A stretch of 64,000 nucleotides of DNA. It comes from Neiella marina. GTDB taxonomy: Bacteria; Pseudomonadota; Gammaproteobacteria; Enterobacterales; Neiellaceae. Under the pieces are notes generated by a model, which made no database searches, was not told the DNA's origin, and worked only from the letters and a program-made list of their open reading frames with translations. Positions 51,583-62,168 of this stretch are shown here, in pieces (the first letter of the stretch is position 1; each line of letters opens with the position of its first letter). Both the position numbers and the translations under genes were made by a program. The DNA lies in contig NZ_NGNS01000006.1 of assembly GCF_002165625.1 (NCBI RefSeq), forward strand, positions 62,001 to 126,000, in the 5' to 3' direction.

Positions 51583-53379
51583 ATGACGAGTACTCTTTTT
51601 TGTCGCTTCACTTTGCGACTAGTGGCTTGGAGCAGTCTGGCTGTACCTTTTTCGGTGTTAGCCGCTAACACCGATGAATTATCTTACGGGCCAATGCTAA
51701 TAGGCCTGTTTGGTGGTCTTGCTTTATTCCTTTATGGCTTAGATAAAATGTCGGCGGCATTAAAGCGGGCTGCGGGCGACCGGATGCGCACTTTGTTGGC
51801 CAAGCTCACCACCAATCGAGTGATGGCAACGCTAACAGGCACTGGCATTACCGCCATCATCCAGTCGTCATCGGTCACCACGGTGCTGTTAGTCAGCTTT
51901 ATTTCCGCCGGTTTGATGTCTCTGACACAAGCCGTTGGTGTCATCATGGGAGCCAACATAGGTACCACAGTCACGGCACAAATCGTTGCTTTTAAAGTCA
52001 CCAAAACTGCCATGGTAATGGTCGCTGTGGGATTTCTAGTTCAATTCACCGCCAACAATGAAAAAATTCGCCATTATGGCAACATGCTGTTTGGTTTGGG
52101 CCTGATCTTTCTTGGCATGAATATGATGGGCGACGCCATGGCGCCGCTACGAAGCTATGAGCCCTTTATCAACACCATGGCACACATGGACAATGTGTTC
52201 ATCGCCATTTCACTAGCCGCGGCATTTACCGCCCTCGTGCAATCGTCGTCAGCCACGACAGGTATTGTTATCGTCATGGCTGGACAAGGGTTAATCCCCC
52301 TCGAAACAGGTATTGCACTAGCGATGGGTGCTAACATCGGCACTTGCATTACGGCGGTCTTGGCCGCGATTGGCAAACCACGAGAAGCAGTGCAAGCAGC
52401 AGCCGTGCATGTTGCGTTTAACGTCATAGGCGTACTGATTTGGATACCTTTGATTGCTCTGCTCAGCGACATTAGCGTAGCGATTTCACCAGCACATAGT
52501 AATCTTGAAGGTGTTGCTCGAAGCGCTGCCGAAATACCACGCCAAATCGCCAACGCCAATACTTTGTTTAACGTTTTCAATACGATAGTAATGCTGCCTT
52601 TTGCCGGGGTATTTGTCTGGTTCGCCCGTAAAGTTGTGCCCCATCAATTAAAAGGCGAGAACAAAACCATTCGTACCAAATACTTGGCAGAAGAATTGTT
52701 GCAAACCCCCGACCTCGCGCTGACCCAAGCTCACTTGGAGTTAGGACGCATCGGACGTCGTGTTTGTAATATGGTTAATATGCTACCGCCATTGTCTTGC
52801 AGCACTCTGGATGCCGCGAGAAAACAGGCGCTACGAGAGCAACTGCAGAAGATTGAGGATATTGAAGAAGAGGTCGATCGGCTTCATGGCAAAATTCTAG
52901 CTTACTTGGGCAGGCTGCGTTTAGAACCACTGTCTGATGCCCAAAGTGCCCACCAGATCCAGTTGATCAGTATTACCGATCAGTTGGAGAGCATCGCCGA
53001 TTTGGTGGTCGATACCATGTTGCCGCTGGCTTACAACGCCCTCAACCACGATTTGGTGATTAGCCCGATCATGCGCAATACTTTGGATCAGGCTCAAGAG
53101 CGGGTTAATGATGCTTTGCTCGATTGCGTCAATGCAGTTCGCCGCAATGACAGAGATTTAGCCACCCGAGTGCTAAGGGCCAAGCGCGAATTGAATTCAC
53201 TGCTTGAAACGGTATTGGAGCACCAAGCCCAACGATTGTCCGATCAAGATGGCAAGCGGCTGCAGTTGTTCCACTTGGAAATGGAATGGATCGATGCCTT
53301 AAAACGGATTTATACCCTGAGTAAACGCATTGCCAAGCTCCATCTGCGCAAACGAGATATTCGCCAAGTAAAACTGTAG
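51583..53379 (+). CDS. Na/Pi cotransporter family protein with PhoU-like domain
   Basis: A 598-residue inner-membrane sodium/phosphate cotransporter of the NptA/YjbB type. The two inverted Na/Pi repeats are marked by IIQSSSVTTVLLVSFISAG (about 87-105) and LVQSSSATTGIVIVMAGQG (about 215-233), each followed by GANIGT. The C-terminal ~200 residues are helical and PhoU-like (QKIEDIEEEVDRLHGKI and ITDQLESIADLVVDTML). E. coli YjbB, with the same layout, exports phosphate. Direction is undetermined here. It ends at a strong bidirectional terminator. Confidence 0.94.
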   Translation: MTSTLFCRFTLRLVAWSSLAVPFSVLAANTDELSYGPMLIGLFGGLALFLYGLDKMSAALKRAAGDRMRTLLAKLTTNRVMATLTGTGITAIIQSSSVTTVLLVSFISAGLMSLTQAVGVIMGANIGTTVTAQIVAFKVTKTAMVMVAVGFLVQFTANNEKIRHYGNMLFGLGLIFLGMNMMGDAMAPLRSYEPFINTMAHMDNVFIAISLAAAFTALVQSSSATTGIVIVMAGQGLIPLETGIALAMGANIGTCITAVLAAIGKPREAVQAAAVHVAFNVIGVLIWIPLIALLSDISVAISPAHSNLEGVARSAAEIPRQIANANTLFNVFNTIVMLPFAGVFVWFARKVVPHQLKGENKTIRTKYLAEELLQTPDLALTQAHLELGRIGRRVCNMVNMLPPLSCSTLDAARKQALREQLQKIEDIEEEVDRLHGKILAYLGRLRLEPLSDAQSAHQIQLISITDQLESIADLVVDTMLPLAYNALNHDLVISPIMRNTLDQAQERVNDALLDCVNAVRRNDRDLATRVLRAKRELNSLLETVLEHQAQRLSDQDGKRLQLFHLEMEWIDALKRIYTLSKRIAKLHLRKRDIRQVKL

Positions 53380-53395
53380 CCCACTTACCCAGATA

Positions 53396-53428
53396 GCAAA
53401 AAGCCGACTCTGCAGTCGGCTTTTTAGT
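53396..53428 (+). terminator. Bidirectional terminator between convergent transporter genes
   Basis: AAAAAGCCGACT (53398-53409), loop CTGC, AGTCGGCTTTTT (53414-53425). The A- and T-runs let it end both the Na/Pi gene and the convergent MFS gene. Confidence 0.95.
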
Positions 53429-53445
53429 GTTGGTAGAGTTACTGT

Positions 53446-54729
53446 TTAGGCAACGGCAACATTACCTTGTGCTTCTTCTAAATCTTTCGCTGCACGAGCA
53501 CGCTTGATGTAGCTAATCATTAGCAGTGAGGTAGCCAGAGCCAGCACGAAAGCACCAGCAAAGATGTACAGTGTCAGCTCATAAGAACCAGTCAACGTAT
53601 GCAGGTACGCATTGATTTGTGGGCCAGCCAAACCTGCGGCTGCCCATGCAGTCAATACATAGCCATGAATCGCTCCGAGTTCTTTGGTGCCGAACAGATC
53701 ACCGATAAATGCAGGTAGGGTAGCAAAGCCGCCACCGTAACAGGTCAGAATGGTGTACAACACAATCTGGAAGACAAGTACGCTAGTGATATTTGGCAGA
53801 ATCACAAACGCAGCAATTTGAATCAAGAAGAACACCATGTAAGTTTGGCCACGGCCCAGTACATCAGAGAACGACGCCCAACCAATACGGCCCAAACCAT
53901 TAAACAATGACATCAAGCCAACAACTGCTGCCGCTTCCGCCGCGCTCAAGCCAATACTTTCTTGCGCTAAAGGCGAGGCAGAGTAAATCACACCAATGCC
54001 ACACGAAATGTTAATGAACATCATCACCCACAAGCCCCAGAAAGGACCAGTCTTAACGGCTTCGTTAGCAGTTTGCTGAGACAAATCTTCAACTTTTTTC
54101 TGCTTGCCTGACTCAATGGCTTCTTTCATGTGAGCAGGCATCCAACCTTGTGGTGGGCGCTCTAGATAGAGGGCAGAAGACATCATCACAACGATGTAAA
54201 CCACACCCATGATGAACCAAGTGTTGGCAATACCACCGTTCTGAACACCGAAGTACTCAATGATGAAGTTAAATACTGGCGCACCAATCATGGCACCAAA
54301 ACCAAAGCCCATGATCGCTAGGCCAGTAGCCAAACCGCGACGGTCTGGGAACCATTTAACCAACGTTGACACAGGCGTAATGTAACCAATACCAAGGCCG
54401 ATACCACCTAACACACCATAACCGAGCCAGATGATGTAGAGGTTTTCCATCGCGGCGCCAAGGCCCGCAACTAATAAACCACCACCAAAGAAACTAGCGG
54501 ACAAAATACCAGCTTTGCGAGGACCATGCTTTTCAACAAAGTGCCCCATAATGGCTGCAGCCATACCTAAGAAGAAAATAGCCAAACTAAACGTCAACGC
54601 AATTTCGTTGTTGGTTGCAGTTTCAATAAGTTGACCCAATGGCTTTTTAAATACGCTGAACGCATATACAGAGCCAATCGAAGCATGAACACCTACCGCC
54701 GATGCGGCAATGAGCCAGCGATTTTTCAT
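53446..54729 (-). CDS. OFA-type MFS transporter (oxalate/formate antiporter family)
   Basis: An inner-membrane major facilitator of 427 residues with twelve predicted segments. The N terminus (WLIAASAVGVHASIGSVYAFSVFKKPL) and the GIGLGIGYITPVSTLVKWFPDRRGLATG stretch match the OFA family, which carries small organic acids such as oxalate, formate, lactate or pyruvate. A charged cytoplasmic loop is seen mid-protein (about 195-220). GGAG precedes the ATG at 54729. It is monocistronic; cargo unproven. Confidence 0.93.
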   Translation of the reverse strand: MKNRWLIAASAVGVHASIGSVYAFSVFKKPLGQLIETATNNEIALTFSLAIFFLGMAAAIMGHFVEKHGPRKAGILSASFFGGGLLVAGLGAAMENLYIIWLGYGVLGGIGLGIGYITPVSTLVKWFPDRRGLATGLAIMGFGFGAMIGAPVFNFIIEYFGVQNGGIANTWFIMGVVYIVVMMSSALYLERPPQGWMPAHMKEAIESGKQKKVEDLSQQTANEAVKTGPFWGLWVMMFINISCGIGVIYSASPLAQESIGLSAAEAAAVVGLMSLFNGLGRIGWASFSDVLGRGQTYMVFFLIQIAAFVILPNITSVLVFQIVLYTILTCYGGGFATLPAFIGDLFGTKELGAIHGYVLTAWAAAGLAGPQINAYLHTLTGSYELTLYIFAGAFVLALATSLLMISYIKRARAAKDLEEAQGNVAVA

Positions 54730-54937
54730 TTGTTATCTCCAGATGAATTTTGTTAATGGCACTTTATATTGGTTGCGATTTTGTTAATTGACGGTGATCA
54801 ATAAGTCGTCACAGCACTTCAATCATAGTGATTTTGTGCTTGGTAAAGTCTTGATACTTGGAAATGAGTGGATTGGCTGCCGGATGGGCACCCAGAAAAG
54901 CAAGCTTCATTAACATATAATTAACAAAGAGCTATTT

Positions 54938-55435
54938 ATGAGCGCAATTCTTGTAGCATCCCTAATGGGAAACAACAGACCTGGTCTGTTAAAAGATCTT
55001 GCGGCGAAGACCCATGAACTCGGTGGCAAATGGCTCACCAGTAAGGTCAACCACCTCGACGATCAGATTTCAGCCTTAATCAAAGTAGAACTGCCACAAC
55101 CACAAGTTCAGCCACTAAAAGATATTTTTAACAATGAGCCGGCGATATGCGCAGTGTTTTCCGAAGGAGAGCCAACACCGCCGCCTAGTTCGATTGTGGA
55201 AATGGTGGTTGATTCAAGCGACAGAGCCGGCATCGTCAATGAGATAACTCAGGTGTTGGATTCAGAGAGCATTGAGCTAGTTGATATGGACTGCCAGCGC
55301 ATTGGTGTTGCAGAGCTTGGTCGCAGCGTCTTCACTGCGCGACTGATGCTTAAAGTTCCCAATAGTCTTAAAAGCGAAGAACTTGCCGAAGAGCTTGAGG
55401 GGATAGCCGACGATATGGTTGTCACTGTGGTGTAA
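54938..55435 (+). CDS. ACT-domain protein, GcvR-like
   Basis: A cytosolic 165-residue protein made of two ACT domains (about 3-75 and 85-165). The opening ILVASLMGNNRPGLLKDLAAKTHELGGKW is the glycine cleavage repressor (GcvR) pattern, in which ACT domains bind glycine and the protein antagonises the activator GcvA. No glycine-cleavage gene is nearby, so the role is inferred from the family. It is monocistronic, with a strong bidirectional terminator 22 bp downstream shared with rpoS. Confidence 0.85.
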   Translation: MSAILVASLMGNNRPGLLKDLAAKTHELGGKWLTSKVNHLDDQISALIKVELPQPQVQPLKDIFNNEPAICAVFSEGEPTPPPSSIVEMVVDSSDRAGIVNEITQVLDSESIELVDMDCQRIGVAELGRSVFTARLMLKVPNSLKSEELAEELEGIADDMVVTVV

Positions 55436-55456
55436 CCGCTACCAAAGCACCATTAA

Positions 55457-55480
55457 AAAAGGGAGCAGCTGCTCCCTTTT
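55457..55480 (+). terminator. Bidirectional terminator between gcvR-like gene and rpoS
   Basis: AAAAGGGAGCAG-CTGCTCCCTTTT is a perfect 24-bp palindrome between the two convergent stops, with T- and A-runs on both flanks. Confidence 0.9.
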
Positions 55481-55502
55481 CGTGTCTGCGACAATTGTCT
55501 GT

Positions 55503-56489
55503 CTAGGCTTTGAACAGCGACTCGACAGATAAGCCATTTTTGCTCAATACGTCACGCAGGCGACGGAGCGCTTCGACTTGAATCTGACGTACGCGCTCAC
55601 GAGTCAATCCAATTTCAGAACCAACATCTTCCAACGTTGATGGTTCGTAGCCGAGAAGACCAAAACGACGAGCCAGTACTTCTCGTTGCTTTGGATTCAA
55701 GTCTTCCAACCAACGGACAATGTTGCGCTGCATATCAGAATCTTGTAACCGTTCTTCGGGTCCTGAATCATTTTCATCGGCAATCACGTCGAGTAATGCT
55801 TTGTCATTACCACCGCCTATTGGTGTATCGACTGAACTGATTTTTTCGTTCAGGCGCAACATACGGCTGACATCCTCGACAGGCTTGTCGAGTTTCATGG
55901 CGATTTCTTCCGCAGTCGGTTCGTGATCTAACGATTGAGCCAACTCACGAGCTGTACGCAAGTAAACATTCAGTTCTTTGACAACATGAATCGGCAAACG
56001 AATGGTTCGCGTCTGATTCATAATCGCACGTTCGATGGTTTGTCGGATCCACCAAGTGGCGTATGTAGAAAAGCGGAAACCGCGCTCAGGGTCGAATTTT
56101 TCTACTGCGCGAATTAAGCCCAGATTACCTTCTTCAATGAGATCTAGCAGCGTCAAGCCGCGATTGTTGTAACGTCTGGCAATTTTTACAACCAATCGCA
56201 GGTTACTCTCGATCATCCGCTTTCTTGCTCGCTCGTCACCTTTCAGAGCGCGGCGGGCAAAAAACACTTCCTCGGCCGCAGTGAGTAGCGGCGAAAAGCC
56301 AATTTCACTTAAGTAAAGTTGCGTTGCATCGAGGTTTTTTTGTAAATCTTGCTGTGTGACTTCGTCGCTTAAGAGCGATTCTCTACCTTTGGAGTTCGTC
56401 CGTTTTGTTTCTGCTTCAACGACTTCAAACGCTTCATCTTGTTCGTGGATTTCGTCTTCCAAAGTGACTGCTTGTGCTTCTTGAGTCAT
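55503..56489 (-). CDS. rpoS: RNA polymerase sigma factor RpoS (sigma-S)
   Basis: The stationary-phase and general-stress sigma factor, about 328 residues. All sigma-70 regions are clear: 1.2 ([17 protein letters not shown]), 2 ([45 protein letters not shown]), 3 ([11 protein letters not shown]) and 4 ([20 protein letters not shown] helix-turn-helix near the C terminus). The in-frame ATG at 56495 is only one base from GGGAG, whereas the ATG at 56489 has it at about 7 nt, so the latter is preferred. The gene follows nlpD, and in relatives its main promoter lies inside nlpD. Confidence 0.97.
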   Translation of the reverse strand: MTQEAQAVTLEDEIHEQDEAFEVVEAETKRTNSKGRESLLSDEVTQQDLQKNLDATQLYLSEIGFSPLLTAAEEVFFARRALKGDERARKRMIESNLRLVVKIARRYNNRGLTLLDLIEEGNLGLIRAVEKFDPERGFRFSTYATWWIRQTIERAIMNQTRTIRLPIHVVKELNVYLRTARELAQSLDHEPTAEEIAMKLDKPVEDVSRMLRLNEKISSVDTPIGGGNDKALLDVIADENDSGPEERLQDSDMQRNIVRWLEDLNPKQREVLARRFGLLGYEPSTLEDVGSEIGLTRERVRQIQVEALRRLRDVLSKNGLSVESLFKA

Positions 56490-56569
56490 ACCCATTCTCC
56501 CAACCTAATATCCCTATGTATTTTTGTAGTGCTACCTTGCGTACGGAGCCCCCGCTCCAACAGACCGCC

Positions 56570-57412
56570 CTATTTAGGTAAATATTTCATGGGATCGACT
56601 GGCTTTCCTTTGTATCTAATCTCAAAGTGCAGCTTGACCGAATCAGTCCCCGTACTACCCATATTGGCAATCAATTGACCAGCCTTCACCCATTGTCCTT
56701 CAGTGACACGAATGACACTGTTATGGGCGTAAGCGCTAAGGAATTCGTCGGAATGTTTGATGATGATGAGTTCACCATAACCACGCAGTCCAGACCCGGC
56801 GTAAACGACCTTTCCTTCAGCAGAAGCGGTTATAGCTTGACCAAATTTACCTTTTATATCAATACCTTTGGAGCCGAGAGAAGATGCCGAGAATCGTCCC
56901 GATAAAGTTCCCTTGGTGGGCCAAAGCCACTGTTTTACACGTCCATATGGGCGCGGTTTGGTCTGAGCCGTACTGCTTCTTTCTTGACCAGCCTTGACCT
57001 GACGATATCCCTGTGCGGAAGTCGAGTCAACGTCATTTTTATGACGACTGTCGATGTTTTTTTGTTGGTGAGTTGAACTATTTGACCGATCGGTATTTTT
57101 TTTACTAACGACGGAATTATTGGCTTCTCCACGCAGTTTTAATGTCTGTCCCGGAAAAATTGTATACGGCGCTTTTATATCATTAATTTCTATCAGGTTT
57201 TTATGATCTTGACCGGAAGCCCAAGCGATCGAGAAAAGTGTGTCGCCGGACTTAACACGATAAGTGTTACCGGTAATTTTTGTCTGATACTGCTGGGAAT
57301 AATCTTTTGTGATTGATCTCACAGGGGCAGGATTTTGTGATTGGCTAGCGCAGCCAGCCAATCCAAGACTCATCATTAACCATAATATTTTCATGGCTTT
57401 TAGTGAGTTCAA
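56570..57412 (-). CDS. nlpD: NlpD lipoprotein, LysM + LytM (M23) amidase activator
   Basis: A 280-residue outer-membrane lipoprotein that activates the cell-division amidase AmiC. A lipobox signal peptide (LGLAGC, Cys about residue 21) is followed by a LysM domain (about 50-95, YRVKSGDTLFSIAW), a low-complexity linker (about 100-160) and a LytM domain (about 175-280). The peptidase metal residues are lost (GIDIKG replaces the HxGxD motif; YAHNS and LHFEIR remain), as in E. coli NlpD, so it is an activator and not an enzyme. The start is a TTG at 57412: AGGAG lies 6 nt before it, while the ATG six codons further on is too far. Confidence 0.95.
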   Translation of the reverse strand: MNSLKAMKILWLMMSLGLAGCASQSQNPAPVRSITKDYSQQYQTKITGNTYRVKSGDTLFSIAWASGQDHKNLIEINDIKAPYTIFPGQTLKLRGEANNSVVSKKNTDRSNSSTHQQKNIDSRHKNDVDSTSAQGYRQVKAGQERSSTAQTKPRPYGRVKQWLWPTKGTLSGRFSASSLGSKGIDIKGKFGQAITASAEGKVVYAGSGLRGYGELIIIKHSDEFLSAYAHNSVIRVTEGQWVKAGQLIANMGSTGTDSVKLHFEIRYKGKPVDPMKYLPK

Positions 57413-57431
57413 GTAGGTCTCCTGATTACTA

Positions 57432-58013
57432 CTAATGCTTCAGCACTAGATACAAAACAACACCTAGAGCAACGACTAGCCAGCCAAGTACCTCAACGTA
57501 CTGCCTCAGCTTTTGCTCCATTGCAGCACCGCCCCAAACCATCAGTCCAGCAACTAAGAAGAAACGCATTCCCCGTCCAACCGCAGAAGCGAGCATAAAT
57601 GGCAAAAAAGCCATGCTTAGAACGCCTGCACCGACGGTGAACAATTTGTAGGGTATTGGCGAGAAACCGGCAATGAATACCACCCAAACGCCGTATTGCT
57701 CAAACCAGTCGACCACAAGGTTGAACTTGTCCATCTTGCCCATCGATTCAATCACTGGAACAACCAGAGGATCGAATAGTAGATAACCCAGCAAGTACCC
57801 TAAGGCACCGCCGATTATTGAGGCTATCGTGGTAATGGTAGCGTAACGCCATGCCTTGGCAGTTTGCGCCAGCGACATAGGAGCAAGCATCACATCAGGT
57901 GGGATGGGAAAAATTACCGATTCAGTAAAACTGAGGGCAGCGAGATATGTCGGTGCGTGACGATGTTGTACTTTGGTCATCACCCAATCATACATCCCTG
58001 TGAATATCTTCAT
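57432..58013 (-). CDS. YqaA/DedA family (VTT domain) membrane protein
   Basis: A 193-residue inner-membrane protein with the SNARE-associated/VTT domain. The [16 protein letters not shown] opening and the [19 protein letters not shown] motif with its re-entrant proline-rich loop are typical of the YqaA branch of DedA, a superfamily linked to phospholipid (undecaprenyl phosphate) flipping. Its start overlaps the pcm stop by 4 bp. The position between pcm and nlpD is conserved in Alteromonadales and related orders. Confidence 0.93.
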   Translation of the reverse strand: MKIFTGMYDWVMTKVQHRHAPTYLAALSFTESVIFPIPPDVMLAPMSLAQTAKAWRYATITTIASIIGGALGYLLGYLLFDPLVVPVIESMGKMDKFNLVVDWFEQYGVWVVFIAGFSPIPYKLFTVGAGVLSMAFLPFMLASAVGRGMRFFLVAGLMVWGGAAMEQKLRQYVEVLGWLVVALGVVLYLVLKH

Positions 58014-58654
58014 GCTAAATCTCCGGGTACCAAAGGTACGAAGCGAACGGCTTCAATCACTTGTTCTGAAAATCCGTCTTCGTGTCGGTCGATAATGTAC
58101 AACTGTTGTTGCGCTTCGCCAACAGGGATCACCAATCTTCCGCCAATATTCAACTGTTGTTTCAATGCTTCAGGCACTTCCGCCGCTGCGGCTGTGACAA
58201 TAATCGAATCAAACGGCCCTTTGCTTTGCCAGCCTTGCCAACCATCGCCATGACGCATCGACACACCATGCAAGTCAAGCTGGCCGAGACGTCGCCTCGC
58301 CTGCCACTGCAACGAACGGATTCGTTCAACACTAAACACCTTCAAACCGAGCGCCGCTAAAATTGCAGTTTGATAGCCGGATCCGGTACCTATTTCTAAT
58401 ACCGATTGCGGCGCGTTTTGCAGCAACAGCTCAGTCATTCTGGCAACAATATAGGGTTGCGAAATGGTTTGCCCTTGGCCAATTGGCAACGCGGTGTTCT
58501 CGTAGGCTTTATGGCCTAAGATCGACTCAACAAAATGCTCTCGAGGCACCATTGCAATGGCTTTGAGGACCGCTTGGTCGGTAATCCCTTGTTGTTGTAA
58601 TACGCTGGCTAAGCGCAGTCCATTGCGAGACATGGCATTCAATTCTTTCATCAT
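58010..58654 (-). CDS. pcm: Protein-L-isoaspartate O-methyltransferase
   Basis: A cytosolic repair enzyme that methylates isoaspartyl residues in aged proteins using SAM. The protein has 214 residues. Visible motifs are MVPREHFVE near residue 35, [17 protein letters not shown] (about 58-75), the SAM-binding [16 protein letters not shown] (about 80-95) and [14 protein letters not shown] near 150. It overlaps the genes on both sides by 4 bp (surE upstream, yqaA downstream), so it is part of a coupled operon. Confidence 0.97.
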   Translation of the reverse strand: MMKELNAMSRNGLRLASVLQQQGITDQAVLKAIAMVPREHFVESILGHKAYENTALPIGQGQTISQPYIVARMTELLLQNAPQSVLEIGTGSGYQTAILAALGLKVFSVERIRSLQWQARRRLGQLDLHGVSMRHGDGWQGWQSKGPFDSIIVTAAAAEVPEALKQQLNIGGRLVIPVGEAQQQLYIIDRHEDGFSEQVIEAVRFVPLVPGDLA

Positions 58655-59415
58655 TCCAGTGTTAGTTGGCTAGCCCATTCGGTGAGCGCTGGTAGTTGCC
58701 GATGGGCCGTCAAGTCGACCTTAATAGGGGTAATGGATACGTAACCATTCTCGATGGCGTGAAAGTCGGTACCTTCGCCGGCATCGGCTTTTTCTCCCGG
58801 CGGGCCAAGCCAAAAGATTTCTCTACCGGCAGGATCCGTTGTCCGAATCATATGCTCAGCTCGATGACGGCTACCTAGTCGTGTCACCTTAAAGCCCTTC
58901 AGTTGCTCAAATGGCAGATCAGGCACATTGACGTTAATAATTTGGTCCGATTCTAGCGGTGACTTCATCAACTGGGCAACTACTTGCGCTGCCACTTTTG
59001 CCGCAGTAGCGAAATGTTTTGGCTCTCTCGCGCATTGCGACACCGCGATCGCTGGCAGGCCTAAAAATCGCCCTTCTGTCGCCGCTGCAACAGTACCGGA
59101 ATAGATCACATCATCGCCCAGATTTGCACCAGCATTGATACCACTCACCACTAAACTTGGCAGTTGTGGCAACAACTCATTGATGGCTAAGTGAACGCAG
59201 TCGGTCGGAGTACCTTTCACTGAGATATAACCGTTCGCTAAAGTCTGGGTTCGAAGCGGGTTCTCTAATGTCAGCGAATTCGACGCGCCACTGCAATTGC
59301 GATCGGGCGCTACGACCATGACTTCTGTGACGCCAGGCAAATTGGCCAATGCTCGTTCTAGCGCTTCAATCCCTGGCGCCTGTACGCCATCATCATTACT
59401 CACCAAGATCTGCAT
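58651..59415 (-). CDS. surE: 5'/3'-nucleotidase SurE
   Basis: A survival protein of about 254 residues: a divalent-metal nucleotidase acting on nucleoside monophosphates in stationary phase. The metal site SNDDG (Asp pair, residues 6-8) and the downstream [23 protein letters not shown] motif (about 88-110) are intact. The frame is open to 59433, but AGGGAG lies 7 nt before the ATG at 59415, which begins [10 protein letters not shown] as in the family. It overlaps the truD end by 20 bp and the pcm start by 4 bp. Confidence 0.96.
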   Translation of the reverse strand: MQILVSNDDGVQAPGIEALERALANLPGVTEVMVVAPDRNCSGASNSLTLENPLRTQTLANGYISVKGTPTDCVHLAINELLPQLPSLVVSGINAGANLGDDVIYSGTVAAATEGRFLGLPAIAVSQCAREPKHFATAAKVAAQVVAQLMKSPLESDQIINVNVPDLPFEQLKGFKVTRLGSRHRAEHMIRTTDPAGREIFWLGPPGEKADAGEGTDFHAIENGYVSITPIKVDLTAHRQLPALTEWASQLTLE

Positions 59416-60445
59416 GGGCACTCCCTGAAACATCCTGATAGGACACTAATTCGCGAAGAATACTGGTTGCGAAAGAACCAGAAGGTAACACAAAGCCGAT
59501 TCTGACATCATCGACAACTTGGTCAATACGACCATGTTCGGGTTTCAATAGTAACGGCCGCAAAGCCAGCTTAACCCGCTGTGCAACCAAACCATTGGCC
59601 AATTCAGGTTCTTCGTTGATAACAGATTGAGCTAACTGGGCGTAGTCACCTGCTAGCTTTTCGAAGCCCTCGCCCCACATAGGCGCGGTCAACTGCACAT
59701 CGCCCGAGGCTAAGCGTTGCGGCAGATCACTTTCACCTTGATTCATAAAGTGGCTTCGACTGCCCGCCAGCATCAACATATCGCCGGAAACAAGAGTTTG
59801 TAGCTGTTGCTCATTAATCCGGTTACTAACAATCCGATTAAATAACCAAGAACGTGCTGCGGATAAAAACAAACCTTGCAGGTGACGTTTAAAGTGCTTA
59901 CCGGCAAATAGCTGCTTGGCTTTTTCTATGTTGCCAAAGTCATGACCAAATCGTTGCTCACCAAAGTAGTTTGGTACCCCAGCGGAGATTTTCTGCCAGC
60001 GCTCGATCACTGCTTGAGGATCGCTAACTTTGGTAAGGGTTAACTCGAACCGATTAGCCAATAGTACCGCGGGGCGAAGCTTTTGCGAATGGCGATGAGC
60101 AGCAATGACCTGAATATCATCAGACTCTAGCAACTGAAAATCGGGATCTGGTTTGCCGGGCAATTGGACCGACAACCACTGCTCAGTGACGGCGTGGCGA
60201 TCTTTTAATCCGGCATGGCTAACTTGTCGCTCCGCCACTCCGGCCCACTTCGCCACCTGTTTGACCAAATACTGAGTATTCATCCCGCGTTTGCGAATGT
60301 TCAACCACAAGTGCTCGCCCTGGCCGTCGGGCTCAACTCGGATCAGCTCCTGTACTTTAAAGTGTTCAGGCTGTTTACGAATCGCGGCAGTTTCTGTTGG
60401 CTTACCAAAGCGATACGCCAACTGTTCGAGGGAATATTTAGTCAT
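59396..60445 (-). CDS. truD: tRNA pseudouridine(13) synthase TruD
   Basis: A 349-residue enzyme that converts U13 of tRNA-Glu to pseudouridine. The FKVQELI entry strand is followed by the catalytic [12 protein letters not shown] loop (Asp about residue 80) and [10 protein letters not shown] (about 160-169); the C-terminal TRUD-domain insertion extends past residue 260. The long frame to 60544 runs into ispF; the ATG at 60445 gives the correct N terminus. It sits 10 bp after ispF, and its end overlaps surE. Confidence 0.95.
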   Translation of the reverse strand: MTKYSLEQLAYRFGKPTETAAIRKQPEHFKVQELIRVEPDGQGEHLWLNIRKRGMNTQYLVKQVAKWAGVAERQVSHAGLKDRHAVTEQWLSVQLPGKPDPDFQLLESDDIQVIAAHRHSQKLRPAVLLANRFELTLTKVSDPQAVIERWQKISAGVPNYFGEQRFGHDFGNIEKAKQLFAGKHFKRHLQGLFLSAARSWLFNRIVSNRINEQQLQTLVSGDMLMLAGSRSHFMNQGESDLPQRLASGDVQLTAPMWGEGFEKLAGDYAQLAQSVINEEPELANGLVAQRVKLALRPLLLKPEHGRIDQVVDDVRIGFVLPSGSFATSILRELVSYQDVSGSAHADLGE

Positions 60446-60455
60446 AACTACTTGA

Positions 60456-60929
60456 TTATCGTTGCAGCAATACCACTGCGTGAGCGGCGATACCTTCTTT
60501 ACGGCCGGTGTAGCCGAGCCTTTCGGTAGTCGTGGCCTTAACATTGACTTGATTCAAGCCACACTTGAGATCTTCCGCCAGATGCTGCTTCATTTGTTCG
60601 ATGTACGGCGCCATTTTCGGCGCTTGGGCAACAATAGTGGCGTCAAGGTTGCCAAGGACGTAGCCATTCTGCTCGGCCTGAGCAAAACACTGGCGCAACA
60701 ATTCACGACTGTCTGCCCCTTCATAAGCATCATCGTTATCTGGAAAATGATGACCAATATCGCCAAGCGCCATGGCACCTAGAATCGCATCGCTAATGGC
60801 GTGCAACAGCACATCGCCATCCGAATGAGCAACTAATCCCATTTCGTAATCAATCGATACACCACCAATGATCACCGGCCCTTCGCCACCAAATTTATGG
60901 ACATCAAAACCATGACCGATACGAATCAT
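60456..60929 (-). CDS. ispF: 2-C-methyl-D-erythritol 2,4-cyclodiphosphate synthase
   Basis: The fifth enzyme of the MEP isoprenoid pathway, forming a cyclic diphosphate with loss of CMP; a cytosolic trimer. The protein has 157 residues. Metal ligands are GHGFDVHKF (Asp9, His11) and [19 protein letters not shown] (His in the 42 region), and the C terminus has the [19 protein letters not shown] pattern. Its start overlaps the ispD stop by 4 bp, the common ispDF arrangement. Confidence 0.98.
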   Translation of the reverse strand: MIRIGHGFDVHKFGGEGPVIIGGVSIDYEMGLVAHSDGDVLLHAISDAILGAMALGDIGHHFPDNDDAYEGADSRELLRQCFAQAEQNGYVLGNLDATIVAQAPKMAPYIEQMKQHLAEDLKCGLNQVNVKATTTERLGYTGRKEGIAAHAVVLLQR

Positions 60930-61624
60930 ACGAGCTCCTGTTGTAGGTAAAAGCGTGCCAACGCTAAATCTTCAGGGTGGGTGATTTTTATATTGTCGGC
61001 GTGACCTTCAACCAATAATGGCTGCTTGCCGGCCCATTCCAGTGCTGATGCTTCATCGGTAATGGTTGCGCCAGCTGTAAGCGCAGAGGCAAGGGCCGAC
61101 TCGAGCTCAGCAGCAGGAAACATCTGTGGCGTTTGCGCATGCCATAGCGCGGTTCGATCAACCGTTGCACTGATGGCACCGTTGTCGGATCGTTTCATGG
61201 TGTCGCGAACGGGCACTGCCAAGATTCCACCTATGTTGGTGGACATCGAAGTGGCAATCAATTGCTCCAAATCTGCCGCCCGCAAACAAGGCCGCGCAGC
61301 ATCATGAACCAAGACCCAATCGGCTCGACAAACTGATATCGCATATCGAATACCTGCCAACACCGAATCAGCGCGCTCTTTGCCGCCAGTAACCACATGG
61401 ACTGGTTTGTCGACAGGCCACTGAATATCGCCGACGTACGGATCATTGGCCGACACAGCAACGACCGCCTGTGACACTCTAGGATGCGCAAGTAGTCTTG
61501 ACACGCTATGCCAGAGAACAGGCTGCCCTTCAATGGATAGGTACTGCTTGGGACAATCAGCCTGCATACGCGAGCCAACACCCGCCGCTGGAATGACAGC
61601 CACCAGATTGGCGGCATTACTCAT
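60926..61624 (-). CDS. ispD: 2-C-methyl-D-erythritol 4-phosphate cytidylyltransferase
   Basis: The third step of the MEP pathway: joins CTP and MEP to make CDP-methylerythritol. At 232 residues it is of usual length. The nucleotide loop [18 protein letters not shown] (residues 12-29) carries the conserved Gly/Arg/Lys, and VHDAARPC (about 107-114) is the metal site. It is coupled with ftsB upstream (4-bp overlap) and ispF downstream (4-bp overlap). Confidence 0.97.
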   Translation of the reverse strand: MSNAANLVAVIPAAGVGSRMQADCPKQYLSIEGQPVLWHSVSRLLAHPRVSQAVVAVSANDPYVGDIQWPVDKPVHVVTGGKERADSVLAGIRYAISVCRADWVLVHDAARPCLRAADLEQLIATSMSTNIGGILAVPVRDTMKRSDNGAISATVDRTALWHAQTPQMFPAAELESALASALTAGATITDEASALEWAGKQPLLVEGHADNIKITHPEDLALARFYLQQELV

Positions 61625-61911
61625 GAATCTGGCTCCTCCAGATCCTGATAAATTCGGTAGAACACTTCATCTTTTTGAATTAACCCCAGCTCATTACGAG
61701 CTCGTTCTTCAATCGCATCCAAGCCACTTTTTAAATCGCCAATCTCGGCATAAAGCAGTTCATTGCGCCGTTTTAGCTTTTCATTGGTCAGCTGCTGCTC
61801 CGCCACCCGCTCTGTCAGAACGACATAATCAGGCATGCTGTTGCGGCCGAACCAAAGTCGGTACTGCAGCAGCACAAGCAAGATCAACAATATAGGGGTA
61901 ACAAAACGCAT
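61621..61911 (-). CDS. ftsB: Cell division protein FtsB
   Basis: A bitopic inner-membrane divisome protein of 96 residues that bridges FtsL and FtsQ. A single N-terminal membrane helix (about 4-20) is followed by a periplasmic coiled coil (about 28-70, heptad-rich QQLTNEKLKRRNELLYAEI) and the conserved RARNELGLIQKDEVFYRI tail. The start is 4 bp past the ispD start region in a coupled unit. Unusually for the eno-ftsB pairing, almost 700 bp separate it from eno. Confidence 0.96.
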   Translation of the reverse strand: MRFVTPILLILLVLLQYRLWFGRNSMPDYVVLTERVAEQQLTNEKLKRRNELLYAEIGDLKSGLDAIEERARNELGLIQKDEVFYRIYQDLEEPDS

Positions 61912-62071
61912 GTAGCGGGCGGTTCGATTAACTTTGACGTTATTATGCGAGGTTGCAGAAGGATAGCCAACTTAAAAAGTTGCCAACAAGAGTTTTGTTT
62001 GAGATTTGGTCACTTTTTTAGCTTACCGTATACTCCGGCAATGATTTCCCCGTGTTTGCGCAAGGTTCACT

Positions 62072-62151
62072 GCGCATCCATGCGCTTCGCCCTCCGGGCC
62101 AGCTAAAGCTGTTCAAATTCGTTCCAGACCAATTTGTGAGCATTCCCAACG
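62072..62151. repeat. 80-nt four-hairpin repeat, copy 1
   Basis: It matches copy 2 (62296-62375) at all but about three positions over 80 nt. It contains four inverted repeats in series: GCGCAT-CC-ATGCGC, GCCC-TCC-GGGC, CAGCT-AA-AGCTG and CAAATTCGT-TCCAG-ACCAATTTG (one mismatch in the last stem). It has no coding sense and no neighbouring transposase. Confidence 0.85.
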
Positions 62152-62168
62152 CAACACTCGAACGCTCT